From positions 9,397,204-9,461,203 of the forward strand of contig OX235273.1 in NCBI GenBank assembly GCA_944472155.2: 64,000 nt of DNA, in the 5' to 3' direction. Every line of letters begins with the position of its first letter. Position 1 is the first letter of the stretch. Position numbers and translations under genes: made by a program. The notes beneath the pieces were generated by a model that worked only from the letters and a program-made list of their open reading frames with translations, had not been told where the DNA came from and searched no databases. Below are positions 1 through 10,994 of this stretch, in pieces. The stretch comes from Trichobilharzia szidati. Taxonomy: Eukaryota > Platyhelminthes > Trematoda > Strigeidida > Schistosomatidae.

Positions 1-482
1 TAGTTAGTGGTGCTTAAAGTTTAACTTGGCCCCATTTGTTGTACCAAGATCTAATTCAATTATTTGTAGGTTAACCTAGTCAAATTGTAAGTCACTTGCG
101 CTACAGATGATAGATGATCATGGTACTACAGTGCTAACACACTAAGCCCCTGAATGCCCTTCGAGAAACATAGCAGTTATACGTCATTTAATGTAAAAGT
201 GACAAATAGGGACTTCAGTAGTTTCCTAGCTTACTATTGTTATTTATGCTTTCACCTATAATAGTTGTGTGTTCAGAATATTATAACTTATTAAATGAAG
301 CGTTTTCGGAGTAGTTGTGTTCCTTAAACTGGATGGTTTACTTACAAAGCTTCCATTGCCTTTCTAGGCAACATCTTCAGAGCATACTTCAATTTGTGGA
401 AGTGAGCTTTTAGATTTCTCCACGAGTTTATTAGTCATCTCTCCTGGTAACCTTGAGTGTGATTGGTCGTTTTTGTGTGTTT

Positions 483-1060
483 TCACACCTTGACCTGAAG
501 TTTAACTTTTTCTTTATGAGGTTTCTTTCTTATAGATTGGTAAATCTTGTCTACGTCAATGTGTCTATTAGTTACCGATTCACTGGAATACCAGGCTTCT
601 AAAAATTCTCTGAAGTTTTTGGTTTTTCCCCTCTCTAATATTTGAACTTTGTCCGAATTGAATTGATGTCCGTGATTATCTGAATGCAGTGATATGAGGA
701 AGTGTATATCACATCTTGCGTCGGTGGCACAGTGGTTAGGACTCTCGCCTAACATGCACATGGTCCGAGGTTCGATCCCCTGCCGACGCACACCCGATAT
801 CTATGGTCGGCCTGCAAAATTTGGGCTACCGATATCCATGCTGAAAATTCCATACTTGTACTGAAAATACGGTGTGGCATCAAGCTGTAACCAAAATTTA
901 AAAAAATAAAATAAAATGTCTTTCGACGGTCATTTTATGTTCATGGATGCAGAGACGAAGAGAACGTTATCCATTTTGGCTAATATAGTGCTTTTCGCAG
1001 TCGTTGCAACTTATTTTGTAGATGATGTCGGTTTTATCTTCTATCGCTGTTAGGTGGTTG
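483..1060 (-). mobile_element. Penelope-like element 3' end (GIY-YIG endonuclease remnant), SINE-interrupted
   Basis: Read on the minus strand, 900-1060 followed by 483-717 gives a decayed endonuclease C-terminus: a segment like NIIYKISCND, then HEHK, then DIHFLISLHSDNHGHQ and ILERGKTKNFREFLEAWYS. This arrangement (Y-x-I-x-C, then Y-I-x-Q/G, then HEHK) is the GIY-YIG-type domain at the end of Penelope-like retroelements. The same protein is found in opposite orientation at 3180-3452. A SINE (718-916) splits the copy at the codons for KRHD/IHF. Stops and substitutions show it is dead. The RT part is absent. Assignment rests on the GIY-YIG-like motif pattern and is fairly firm; the subfamily is unknown. 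Confidence 0.65.
718..916 (+). mobile_element. tRNA-derived SINE, family D (copy 1)
   Basis: The head resembles a tRNA gene with an A box (TGGCACAGTGGTTAGGAC) and a B box (GGTTCGATCCC). It is followed by a unique body (CGATATC, GGTCGGCCTGC, CTGAAAATTCCATACTTG) and an A-rich tail of the AAAATAAAATAAAA type. Four further copies lie at 4484, 7545, 30798 and 33030. It interrupts the Penelope-like coding end, with a short imperfect target duplication (ACATCTT/ATGTCTT). No hammerhead core is present in this family. Confidence 0.8.
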
Positions 1061-1299
1061 TTAAATATGGATGTTAAACGAACCTAAAGAGTTTGCTGAG
1101 TTATGGATCAACCCGAGGATCGCAGAGTGTTATAGAGAGAGAGAGATAAAAATTGCACAGAGTACACAATCTGTTATGACGCGCTCAATATACAAACTGA
1201 GTTCACAATTCAGATGCAATAACAAATTAGTGCTAACAGCACAACCTGTTAATAAACGATGTTAGTAAAGATGTATATATTCGCTAACAAGAAGTTAAT

Positions 1300-1612
1300 T
1301 TTGATTGGACACTAGTCAGTAACTAGCATTATGCGTCTAGTCCTTTGTTTGGTGCAAACTGAATTCTATCAGTCAAGTTCGCAATATGACCACCATGCTA
1401 GTTGGCTCTCCATCATGCTGTACTCTGAATTGTTGTTATTAGAAGGTTGGAGGCAATCGGCAGTAAGCCTTAAACCTAGGTTTCTTGCTTCTTGGTACTC
1501 GTCAGCAAGGTGTATGTACCATCTTCAAGAAACCATGATGTCGAGCCAACCAGGATGGTGGCCACATTGCAAACCTGACTGATAGAATTCAATCTGAACC
1601 AAACAAACTACT
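1300..1612 (-). mobile_element. SINE family B, 3' part with decayed hammerhead
   Basis: On the minus strand this copy contains the family B body and tail (TTGACTGATAGAATTCAG, then GACTAGACGCAT, then a tail of the GACTAGTGTCCAATC type). Its hammerhead segment near 1480-1520 keeps CTGACGA and GAAAC, but stem II is mispaired (GTAC against GCAA) and the cleavage nucleotide has become T, so it is unlikely to cut. Confidence 0.65.
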
Positions 1613-2050
1613 AGACTACATAAATGATACTGTCTGTCTGTCTGTCTGTCTGTTTTCAACATAGAACTTTGCATCGATGTGCAGCAGTTCAAGTCGCCAC
1701 ACTCCCTCCTTGTAGCACACAAAGCAAGAGAAGAAAGTAAAAAGAAATGCATAATAGAGACAGTAAACAGAGGTGTGAGACAAAGGAATAGTAATAACGA
1801 AGAACAATATAGTTTCATTGGAAATCATAAGTCACAAGGAGTGGATGCATCTGCACCATTGAGAACGATTTTGAGCCATGTCACCAATTGTTTCCAACCA
1901 TTGGTTTTTACCGTCTTGAAGACCCCAACCAGGAAGTCTACACCTTCCTACGTGGCTTAAACTAACTGTTGTAGATTTCATTGACTGGTGCCATGTTTTG
2001 GTTTGACCGCCGCTAGCTCTTTTCCAGCCTGACCCTATGTCAGCTAGCAT
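1613..2050 (-). mobile_element. RTE/SR2-like LINE 3' end with (CAGA)n tail
   Basis: Minus-strand translation gives pieces of the conserved C-terminus (MLADIGSGWKRASGGQTKTW, then STTVSLSHVGRCRLPGWG, then QWLETIGDMAQNRSQW). It is followed by the family's 3' UTR and a tail of tandem CAGA, seen on the + strand as repeated GTCT at 1630-1656. The same 3' end recurs at about ten places in the window. Short-repeat 3' tails are typical of the RTE clade. The clade name is inferred from general resemblance. Confidence 0.7.
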
Positions 2051-2054
2051 AAAT

Positions 2055-2300
2055 GATACTAGTTAATAGTTTGTGTCCAATTAAATTACCCAATAAAATC
2101 TTAATGGAGCTCAATCGCAAGCCCGAATAGCTGAGTGATAAAGTCTGTGACTGCAGCACTAGGTGATCATGGCTCGAATCTCAAAGGGGATATGAGTTCC
2201 TTTAAGATTGCAGATACACCCTACTAACGAGTGTCAAGAAACATGAAACTTAGGCCCAAAGCTTCCTGCCAACTGCCTCCAACCGTCTTATAAGAAGTTG
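2055..2300 (+). mobile_element. SINE family B head, hammerhead inactivated
   Basis: A tRNA-like head (GCCCGAATAGCTGAGTG; B box GGCTCGAATCTC) is followed by the family B body. The hammerhead core reads CTAACGA rather than CTGANGA, which removes the invariant G5; GAAAC is kept. It sits in the spacer of the large inverted repeat. A second head in opposite orientation lies at about 2480-2600 (GATTCGAGCCCTGG as reverse-strand B box). Confidence 0.65.
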
Positions 2301-2480
2301 ATTTATCGTCCCCATAGATGAATATATGAAGAAGAGAGGTAGAAATGCCACTGGTGCACTTCAGACTCACGAAATATACTCTGAAACACCATCTTTTGTC
2401 TCCTAGAAGCTAATCTTCATAAATTATCTGATCTAAGCCAGTAATTATGAGGTAAGTATTAGATGTCGCATAGACCTCAA
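2301..2480. other. Unassigned spacer DNA
   Basis: This lies between two oppositely oriented family B heads in the centre of the large inverted repeat. No open frame, tRNA-like box or repeat unit was recognised. Confidence 0.5.
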
Positions 2481-2600
2481 ATGTGTATCTGTAATCTTAA
2501 AGGAACTAGTGTCCCTCTGAGATTCGAGCCCTGGTCCCGACTGACCTCCATTAGGACTGTATTGGGTACTTTAATTGGACACTAACTAATAACTAGTGTC

Positions 2601-2935
2601 ATTTTTCCAGTCTAGTAGTTTGTTTGGTTCAGATTGAATTCTATCAGTCAGGTTTGCAATGTGGCCACCATGCTGGTTGGCTCGACATCATGGTTTCTTG
2701 AAGACAGCACATACACCTTGCTGACGAGTATCAAGAAGCAAGAAACCTAGGTTTAAGGCTTACTGCCGATTGCCTCCAACCTTCTAATAACAACAATTCA
2801 AAGTACACCATGATGGAGAGCCAACTAGTATGGTGGTCATATTGCGAACTTGACTGATAGAATTCAGTTTGCACCAAACAAAGGACTAGACGCATAATGC
2901 TAGTTACTGACTAGTGTCCAATCAAAATTAACTTC
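2601..2935 (+). mobile_element. SINE family B, 3' part (mirror of 1300-1612)
   Basis: This copy mirrors 1300-1612. It contains the decayed hammerhead (CTGACGA, then GAAACCTAGG), the body TTGACTGATAGAATTCAG and the tail GACTAGTGTCCAATCAAAA. It carries the same stem II damage as its mirror copy, so the damage preceded the inverted duplication. Confidence 0.65.
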
Positions 2936-3452
2936 TTGTTAGCGAATATATACATCTTTACTAACATCGTTTATTAACAGTTGTGCTGTTAGCACTAATT
3001 TGTTATTGCATCTGAATTGTGAACTCAGTTTGTATATTGAGCGCGTCATAAGAGATTGTGTACTCTATGCAATTTTTATCTATCTCTCTCTATAACACTC
3101 TGCGATCCTCGGGTTGATCCATGACTCAGCGAACTCTTTAGGTTCGTTTAACAACTATATTTAACAACCACTCAACAACGATAGAAGATAAAACCAACAT
3201 CATCTACAAAATAAGTTGTAACGACTGAGAAAAACACTACATTAGCCAAAGTGAACGACGTTCTCTTCGTCTCCGCATCCATGAACATAAACTGACCGTC
3301 AAAAGACATGATATCCACTTCCTCATATCACTGCATACAGATAATCACGGACATCAATTGGATTCGGACAAAGTTCAAATATTAGAGAGGGGAAAAACCA
3401 AAACTTCAGAGAATTTTTAGAAACCTGGTATTCCAGTGAATCGGCAACTAAT
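2618..3452. repeat. Right arm of large inverted repeat (partner 570-1612)
   Basis: Reverse complement of the left arm over about 835 bp, ending at AATCGGCAAC. Immediately outside it is a perfect 20-bp palindrome at 3450-3469 (AATGATCACATGTGATCATT). Confidence 0.8.
3180..3452 (+). mobile_element. Penelope-like element 3' end, GIY-YIG remnant
   Basis: The + strand encodes, with one stop, NIIYKISCND, a stop, EKHYISQ, HEHKLTVKRHDIHFLISLH, DNHGHQLDSDKVQILERGKT. This is the endonuclease terminus of a Penelope-like element. It is uninterrupted here, unlike the mirrored copy at 483-1060. It is a fragment without an RT domain. Confidence 0.65.
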
Positions 3453-3469
3453 GATCACATGTGATCATT

Positions 3470-4483
3470 CGCAATTCTGATACGAAAAAACAGACTAAAC
3501 TGACAACTTAAAAAAGGTTACATAAATAGATACGAATGTCCAACTAATGCTACATAATCCGAAAATACTGTGTTATACTTTCTTATACAAGAATTTTTGG
3601 GAGATATTGACTTAAAGAATACCTGAAAATTAATTTTTAACCAGCTAAGCTGAATTTTCGGACAAACATACAACGGAAATCGCAGTTTCAAACTATTTCC
3701 TCACTTCCGTGTATCTCTTTCTGAACTCGTTCATTCATTTCGGAAGACTAAGGTCTTTCCAGCCTGAACACATAGGCTTTAGACGTATGTGAAACCAAAT
3801 TTACTGAGTTAAATCATCCCTTCAGTCGACATGGAGGGTCTTTTATATCTTTATTACCAAGCACTGATAAGCATTTAATCGTAGTTTACGATTAGAGTGA
3901 ATCTTGGTTCAGTGACGGGATGATAGCTAGTTACCTTTGCACCATAAAGCACATAGCTTACCATTAATATTAGCAATATGTATTTTTCAAAGCATTAAAA
4001 ACAAAACAAAACTTCCGTAATGACATTTCACTATTTAAATCTAACCCAATCGGACAAAAATGATTAAAAAAATGGATGAATAATGGGAAAATAATGGCCA
4101 ATAGTAAGAAAAACGAGGCGAATTTCGGCCACATGACGGAATCTTCCACATTATGAAAACTATTTCACCAAAATCTAACTAGTATTTCACCATTTTAACC
4201 ATTAATTAGCTAATATTTTACCATTATTGAACCTAAAACTTCCTATGATTCAACCAATATTTTTTTCATCATTTAACCATTTCTTTCCTATCTTCACTAT
4301 TATTTAAGTAATATTTCTCCTTCTTTCAACCAATATTTAACCATGATTTGTGCATTACATTACCAGTCTTATCAACTGCCCAAAATCTTGTCCATTTTAA
4401 CCATTATTTAACCATTCTTTGCTCGTTTTTGTCCGACTGAGTGGTTCCATCAAAGTTGCCGAAAACCAGTTTTAGAACTCTTA
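3470..4483. other. Unassigned AT-rich region with a degenerate short motif
   Basis: No gene or known repeat was recognised. From about 4060 to 4440 the motif ACCATT(A/T)TTTAACCA recurs many times in degenerate form, suggesting an old, decayed tandem array. Confidence 0.4.
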
Positions 4484-4680
4484 GCGTCGGTGGCATAGCG
4501 GTTAGGATTCTCGCCGACCATGCACATGGTCCGAGGTTCGATCCCCTGCCGACGCACACCTGATATCAATGGTCGGCCTGCAGAATTTGAGCTACCGACA
4601 TCACATGCTGAAAATTCCATACTTGTACCAAAAATACTGTGTGGAATCAAGCTATAATCAATATAAATAAAAAATATATA
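4484..4680 (+). mobile_element. tRNA-derived SINE, family D (copy 2)
   Basis: It has the same A box, B box (GGTTCGATCCC) and body as the copy at 718-916, with an A/T-rich 3' end (AAATAAAAAATATATA). Confidence 0.8.
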
Positions 4681-5574
4681 TAGCAACTCAATTAATATCT
4701 TCCCTTTATTTGGTAACTGCTACATACAGCACTGAAATGACATTAAACAAACATCGGTACAAGTTACAAGAAAAAATTGTATTATTTTTATCTTTCAATA
4801 TATATATATATAGTTATGTTATGCGTTATTGTATACTGTATGTAACGTCTCAAAGCTTGTAATCACAACATCAAATCATAAGCGTAAATGGCGCCCAAAA
4901 ACACCACACAGAATGCGTATAGTTATTATAAATATACATTTTTAGGTGTGTTAATAATTCTCTAAAAATTTCTTAAGTTTTCACTAATCGTTACAAACAG
5001 ATGGACAGTTCCAGCTACTTACTGATCCTGAGTGATGAAAATATCAATATCCATATAGCAACATATTATCCCAGAATATCGCCAATGTCTACCAACCTTG
5101 TTATAGCAAGTCACTTTAGTTGCAATAATCTTGGTAGTGAATTCCTTCGAAATGTTTACCATATGTATCCATTTTATGAAGTACAAATTATAGACTTCAC
5201 ACTGCAATGCCCATATTTAAACCTGAAAAAGGGGGCTGCCAACTATCCGCGCCATTTGGCACACCGTCGTGTTACGTTCATTCGTTCGTTTGTGCACAAT
5301 CCCTAGCTAGTTAAGCAATCATCTCGCACTCCCACTTAATCCCGAAATATAATTCGTAATTTGGTCGATCAATTCTGGTGTTTTGCTTTGTCTTTGGTCT
5401 ACGAGGAACGATTCAGATTATAAGGATAGAAGGCTCTTGTTGCCTATGTTAATTCTCGCGATAAATTGGGTATTAGATCTTGCGTTAGTACACTGCGTAC
5501 TATCCATTAACGTCAAAACCCTCAGCCTCGGAGCCACAGCTAAGGCTTTTCTAATGCTATGGGCACTTTGAAGG
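4681..5574. other. Unassigned region
   Basis: It holds a 101-codon open frame on the + strand at 5001-5306. That frame has no recognisable domain, no supporting splice context and no neighbour suggesting a function. A TA microsatellite lies near 4798-4811. I see nothing else. Confidence 0.35.
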
Positions 5575-6075
5575 GCTTTCAAACAATTAGACGAGTGTAT
5601 GTTCCAACTACTCTATGCAACATATGTCAGACCTCATCTAGAATACTGCATATAAGCGGTGAGTCCATGCTCGAAAAAAGAGGCATATATCCTGTAAAAA
5701 ATACAGAGGGTAGGAACTAAATTAGTTGGTGGTATCTCACACTTTCCTTATGATAAGAGGATGGAGCATTTAAATCTCTTCCCATTATCATACCGAATGA
5801 GGGGAAGCCACTTAATTTTGACATACCGTATATTAAAGGGTGATTTAGGGATTCACCTTTCCAATCTTCTGTCTCCCTCTAGGATAAATTTACGAGGTCA
5901 CCACAAGAAGGTGCTCAAACTGAGGTCGAATAGGTGTGGAATTTAGATTACCTTACATAGTGGCCAACGACTGGAACTCCTTACCTGATTAAGTTGTAAC
6001 AGCTTCACCGGTGGAAGCTTTCAAAGAAAAATTAGATCTCTGTAGATATATATCGCAAGGATTAACGTAGGCAAC
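5575..6075 (+). mobile_element. CR1-like LINE fragment, RT C-terminal region
   Basis: Translating across frameshifts gives LLYATYVRPHLEYC, then KIQRVGTKLVGG, then DKRMEHLNLFPLSYRM, then WNSLPD and VEAFKEKLD. This is the region downstream of the RT catalytic core in CR1-like LINEs, and it matches in layout the one at 7974-8474 on the other strand. It contains several stops and frameshifts. It is truncated at both ends. Confidence 0.65.
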
Positions 6076-7544
6076 AAGAGTCTTCTAACCTTACTAAGAT
6101 TTCTGAATAGGAAGTGGAGTAATTTTTAGAAACAACTCTCTATTAGGGGCGTGATTTTATGAAAACGTTTCCAGCAACATGAGTGAAGTGGAAAAAGTCT
6201 TGAATATGTTTCGACCAAGAAGTGAGGGAAAAGGTGATTCTGACGTTATGTCCACCTCTATGGAGATCCCCACGTTCTAATATGAGAAGATTACGTGGAA
6301 ACGTTGAATGACTGTTTGAAAAGTGCGAAATGGATTCGTTGATAACATGAAAAAACCAGATGAAGTGGATGATTAGACCTTTGAGAACATGGGGTAAGGG
6401 GAGCAAAAGTAGGTGTATCAATGGTACACCACCCAAGCTTACAATAATGTTGAATTAAATCTCACTAATTCTGGAATAATTCTAGCATTCTGTAGTGAGT
6501 AAATTCTGAATCTGTTCTGATATGGATTCTTTAACGGCACAAACTAGAACTCAGTGCTGGTTTTCAGCACGACTGACACTAATTCAGCACCATGTTCTTT
6601 TTCTAGGCATTTTCAGGAGTAGATCAGAACCTACTGGGTTTGCTTATCAGCGTTGTTCCAGCCCTCACAGGACATATTAAGCACGGAGTAGCATTACCTC
6701 AGAACGCATTGACTTAATTCAGCACCCAGCTCTCTTTTTAAGCACGACCAGCGTTATTTCAGAACATAGTGGGTAGATAAAATATTCATTTACCATTAAA
6801 GGGCATTATCGAAGAATAGGTTAGAATAAGTTTAGAACTGTTGTAAGCTCAATATTGAGCATCCAGCCCATGGAGTACGGTGAATAGGGAAAATCCACAA
6901 AATATGGTAAAATTTGGTTGCAGTGTTGCACTTACTCCTCACTTTAGCCGTTAAATGAGACCATCTGTCTGAGTTTTCCATTATCCGACATGATCTAGCT
7001 TGCTGAAATTCTTGAAGGCTTTCACAGCGTAAAGTAGGATATTTTAGGCGTTAAGAGGCAAATTACAACTAGTAAATCCGTACCACGTGACACCATAGCG
7101 CAAAAAATTACTAATATTTCAAGTACGACTTACCCTGAAATGTTATTTATTTGAAACCATACGGTTTCTGGGACGCACAACTACCTCGCAAAATAGCGGA
7201 TAAAAACAAATAAGTGGAAATTCAATTTCTGGACAGAGTGTTAACTGAACACTAAAAATAAGTACATACGTTGGCAAAGTAATAATTAAAATGAAAAATA
7301 TGGTGTTGGCGATTCAATCACAAGTTTATTTCAGTATCCAATATCTAGGTGGTTGGCATTCATTTTCCAATATAGTTTTTACGAGCTAGTATAAACCAAT
7401 TTGATTGCGAGTTATAGGTTCCTGATCTTCGGTAAACTTCTGCGTAGCTCGTCCCGCCACTCGACTGTCGTAGCTTTGGTTGACTCCAAAAGGAATAGTG
7501 CTGGGATTAATTATATGCGGTTTGTAGTGTGAGGTGTGTTTATT
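6076..7544. other. Unassigned region with a degenerate CAGCAC/CAGAAC repeat
   Basis: No gene was recognised. A 97-codon minus-strand frame at 6143-6436 has no identifiable domain. Between about 6540 and 6790 the phrases TTCAGCAC, AGCACGAC and TTCAGAAC recur at irregular spacing, suggesting a decayed tandem repeat. Confidence 0.35.
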
Positions 7545-7738
7545 TATTTATTTTATTTATTTTTGATTTACAGCTTGATTCCACACCGTATTTTCAGTAC
7601 AAGTATGGAATTTTCAGCATGGATATCGGTTAGCCCAAATTCAGGCCTACCATAGATATCGAGTGTGCGCCGGCAGAGGATCGAACCCCTGACCATGTGC
7701 ATGGTCGGCGAGAGTCCTAACCACTGTGCCACCGACTG
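7545..7738 (-). mobile_element. tRNA-derived SINE, family D (copy 3)
   Basis: Reverse-strand copy: the A-rich tail is seen as TTTATTTTATTTATTTTTG at the left, then the body, the B box as GGATCGAACCCC and the A box as GTGCCACCGAC at the right. Confidence 0.8.
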
Positions 7739-7973
7739 TTACTACTGTGAATGGAGTTGATCCTTTCACCAGTTTGTCCTCCATATCGTCGTCAAAAGAA
7801 GAGAGATCATAATAATAAATAATAGATATAATTAGTGAAGTTATTCTGACTAACAGACAGAAAAAGAATAAGAATACGTAACATCAGTCAGCTGTTTAAA
7901 TTTAAAGAATTGTATGAATAATATACATATATATCGGTAATAATGATAATAATAATAAGTGTAGTTAAAGCTG
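7739..7973. other. Unassigned AT-rich flank
   Basis: Simple AT-rich sequence with short TA and AAT runs. It lies just beyond the 3' end of the antisense CR1-like element. No gene is seen. Confidence 0.4.
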
Positions 7974-8474
7974 TCAGGAGAGTAAGACGGGAGAGAATGT
8001 AAAGAAGTAAAACGTCAAGTTTAATTGTCTACCCCTTAATGGTGTATGCGATTTTAAGGGGATAGGCCATTTGGATGCAGTCCTTGTGTCGCTGCGTGGT
8101 TGTCCAACCTTCGCGTCCACAGACGGTGCCATAGCTACATCTGCCGGTAAGGTATTCCAGGGACGGCAAACCCGCAGTGGAAAGAAGTGGGGGCGCATCC
8201 GGGTCCTTGCCCTTTGATGAGCCATTCTTCTAGGATTTCCACGAGGGAGCCTATATCTACTCAATGGTAGAACTCCTTTGTTTGGGTGATTCTGGTCATT
8301 CGTTATTTTGCAGGCAGTAATCAAATCCTCCCTAAGCCGACGGTAGCTAAGTGTGAATAGGCCTAATTTCTCTAGCCTTTCATTATATGGTTTATTCCGG
8401 AGACCAACCACTCCTTTTGTTACCCGTTTCTGGACTATTTCCAAGAGGTCGTCATCGCTCAACCTGGAGGACAA
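7974..8474 (-). pseudogene. CR1-like RT C-terminal region
   Basis: This 166-codon frame covers the thumb-proximal and C-terminal region after the RT core. It includes the typical phrases LEIVQKRVTK, LEKLGLFTLSYRRLREDLI and WNTLPADV. It was continuous with 8680-9173 (ending YVRPHL...ISPPLLRR) before the insertion at 8497-8670. Confidence 0.75.
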
Positions 8475-8496
8475 CTGTACAATTCAATAACTATAC

Positions 8497-8670
8497 GGCC
8501 TAATTCAGAAAATGAGTGTATTATATGTATCGAATATTTAACAGTTGAAATACGATTAACTTGTAGACAATCTACGATTTGATATTATATCATACTTGAT
8601 CGTGCCTGTAAAAATGGCATGCATTTTCATGTAAATTTGTAAATTTATATGAAATACATTATTATTATCT
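8497..8670 (+). mobile_element. Short interspersed element F, copy 1 (nested in CR1)
   Basis: About 175 bp shared with 10995-11218. Common landmarks are AATTCAATAA, then ACTTGTAGACAATCTAC, then CATACTTGATCGTGCCTG, then TGCATTTTCATGTAAATTT, and a (ATT)n-like end. It separates two parts of the RT reading frame, so it inserted into the LINE. It has no coding capacity or tRNA-like boxes, so its class is unknown. Confidence 0.7.
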
Positions 8671-8679
8671 CTTCTAAGC

Positions 8680-9962
8680 AGTGGGGGTGAAATAATATTA
8701 TGTACATTAAGGTGTGGTCTGACGTATGTTTTGTACAATTTTAGAAAGAGCTCAGGAGTGAGTGCACCTAACTGTCTATGTGTTAAGTGCATCACCGCAT
8801 ATGCCCTCACTGCATCGCCCGTGTAATTTACGCTTGTGTCCATTTTCTCCGTTGGAACTGGACCTAAGTCACGTTCCGACGTTGTGCAGGACAAGCTTTC
8901 ATTGCACAGGGTGTAACTTGCATTCCGCAGTCTACAGGTGCGTAACTTCACTACTTTGCACTTTTTCAGGTTGAAAGTCATGCCACTAGCCACCGCCCAG
9001 TCTTCCCGAAGCCTTGGATCTGCCTGCAGTCTATCTGAATCCTCCGGACACTTTATCGCCCTCCATATCTTTACGTCATCAGCGTATAGAAGAGTCGGGC
9101 AACTAAGACGGCATGGTAAATCACTGACAAAAATCAAGAACATCAGTGGTCCCAGGATAGAACCCTGCGACACTCCTGATGAAGAGCTGTGCTAAGATGA
9201 TCGTACTCGATTGACCTTGGTGCAAAATTGCCTTTCAGTTAGGTAGTCCTTCAACCATGACAGAAGTGGTTTACATATACCTACCTGGCTTATTTTGTGT
9301 AGGAGAAGGTCATGGTGAACAGTGTCGAATGCCTTCTCAAAGTCTAGGAAGACCACATGGGCTGGAACATTCATATCCCAGCATGATGTCCAGTCGTCCC
9401 AAGCTGATAGTAGGTTAGTGACGCGGGATCTGCCTTTCCTGAAACTCTTTGGGCTTCATGGAGTATATTAGACCTATCGAGATATCCCCTGATGTGATTG
9501 CCAATAATACTTTCCAGTACCTTTGATACCACTGGGAGTAGAGCTACTGGTTTATAAATAGTGGGATTTTGCCCATCCCCACCCTTGAAGATCAGAGAAA
9601 GGATGGCTCTTTTCCACTCCTTTGGCAGTTTCCCCGATTCCATTGAGTGTTGCAGCAAGTCACATAAGGGCCTGCAGAGAGCCTCGGCGCACTGTTTCAG
9701 AACAGATGGCCTGATGTCGTCACAACCTGGGAACTATTGCAGGGTTTATTTGGGGAGCAGCCATTAGGTCTTCCTCCTGTGAAACAGCAAGGCCACCATT
9801 TTGGTCCGTAAGGGTAATACGCACATTGCTGTTTAGCTGTTTGGTGAAGGCTAAACTGAACATTTCATCCATCTCCAGACTAGTGAGATATTGACCTTTT
9901 GGGCCTACTAAACCGCATGCCCCCTGGTTGGCTGGTTTTCTTTCCGACATGAATCGGTACAA
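8680..9962 (-). pseudogene. CR1-like reverse transcriptase core, frameshifted
   Basis: Minus-strand frames at 9720-9962, 9371-9658, 9192-9374 and 8556-9173 carry successive RT motifs: LPKEWKRAILSLIFKGG and SKVLESII (motifs 1-2), VFLDFEKAFDTVHHDLL (motif A), SQGSILGPLMFLIFVSDL (motif B), YADD (motif C). The catalytic aspartates of motifs A and C are present, but frameshifts separate the pieces. Confidence 0.8.
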
Positions 9963-10379
9963 GTTTTTGGGGTTTGCTAGGAGTCTTTTAGCCAGGTTAG
10001 CCTGGAATGACCCCCTGTCCTTCCTGACTCTTGCATTGCACCGGTTTCTGAGTTCCAGGTATGCATCATGGTCAACCTGACTCTTAGATGTGCGCTACGT
10101 AAACCAAGCCTTCCGCTTTGCTTGCAGAATACGTCGTGTGCCTCTCTTTCATCATGATGAATTTCTTCTGGGCTGTGTTGTGACTAAAGGGACGGTATCC
10201 GAGATTACTGTATGAATAATCTTTTTTACCACCAGTGTTCATCCACAGATAGCTCGTACCATGCTAAGGGACAGTCTGTGTCGGATTTGGTAGTGGTCAC
10301 AAATGTGAATCGCTCCGATCTGTAGGACAGCAACATGCATTATTTTGGCAGCTCGAGAACCAAACATGAGTTTAGATAC

Positions 10380-10994
10380 TTAAAGTATAAAAAATTGACT
10401 TTAAAAAAAATTTTAAAAAAAACTAAAACAATAATGACTGTACAGTTTTAGCTCGTAAAAAAATAATGCTTTCGCTCCTAACATCTACAAGCCTGCTCAG
10501 TTTCTTGCCAAGATGCTACCCCATGGGCCATACACAAGTTCGCCAGACATCCTACAGGTCACCATATTCAACAGGTTCTAATCCTTCTAGCCACTTCTCT
10601 CTAAAAAGTCACTTATATACTTCACGATAATCCTTCTACCTAATTACTATTATACTCTATTTTATCTCAACTTCCTAGGCCTTTAGTAAAGCTGAAATTT
10701 ACTCTCTTGTTATTCTTTTTTCTCATTCACACTCTTCTCTCGCACCTCCTGAAATAGCGTTCAAGCACGTGGTTGTCGCTCAACTTCGATGGAAACCTTC
10801 GTGGAAGATTTACAAATTAACACTTGTAAGAATCTGTTCCGATTGCTTGTACTATGTAATTCAACAATTTGAACTTTTACAAAAAGTGATAATCTTACTA
10901 TCCCTTGTAAACGTTGTACTTACCTCAATATTGGTTGGTTATCGTATGCCTACAACTACGGGTTGAAAACGAAACGAAGTCGATTTTCCTGCGC
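10380..10994. other. Unassigned 600-bp block interrupting the CR1-like element
   Basis: LINE coding similarity stops near 10350 and resumes near 11220. This block starts with an A/T-rich run and has no recognised protein or RNA motif. It ends against the second F copy. It may be another nested insertion, but terminal repeats were not found by eye. Confidence 0.35.

Larger units (their letters stand above)
570..1612. repeat. Left arm of large inverted repeat (partner 2618-3452)
   Basis: The sequence of 570-1612, with the SINE at 718-916 removed, is nearly the reverse complement of 2618-3452. The arms are about 840 bp and the spacer about 1 kb. Shared landmarks include the Penelope-like coding end, the run around 1071-1265 that mirrors 2935-3150, and a SINE family B tail. 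The SINE is present in only one arm, so it inserted after the duplication. Confidence 0.8.

Noticed and set aside
718..800. tRNA gene with A and B boxes
   Set aside because: The same box arrangement recurs five times followed by an identical non-tRNA body and A-rich tail, so it is a SINE head and not a functional tRNA.
5001..5306. 101-codon possible small gene
   Set aside because: No domain, no signal for translation or splicing, and composition like the surrounding DNA.
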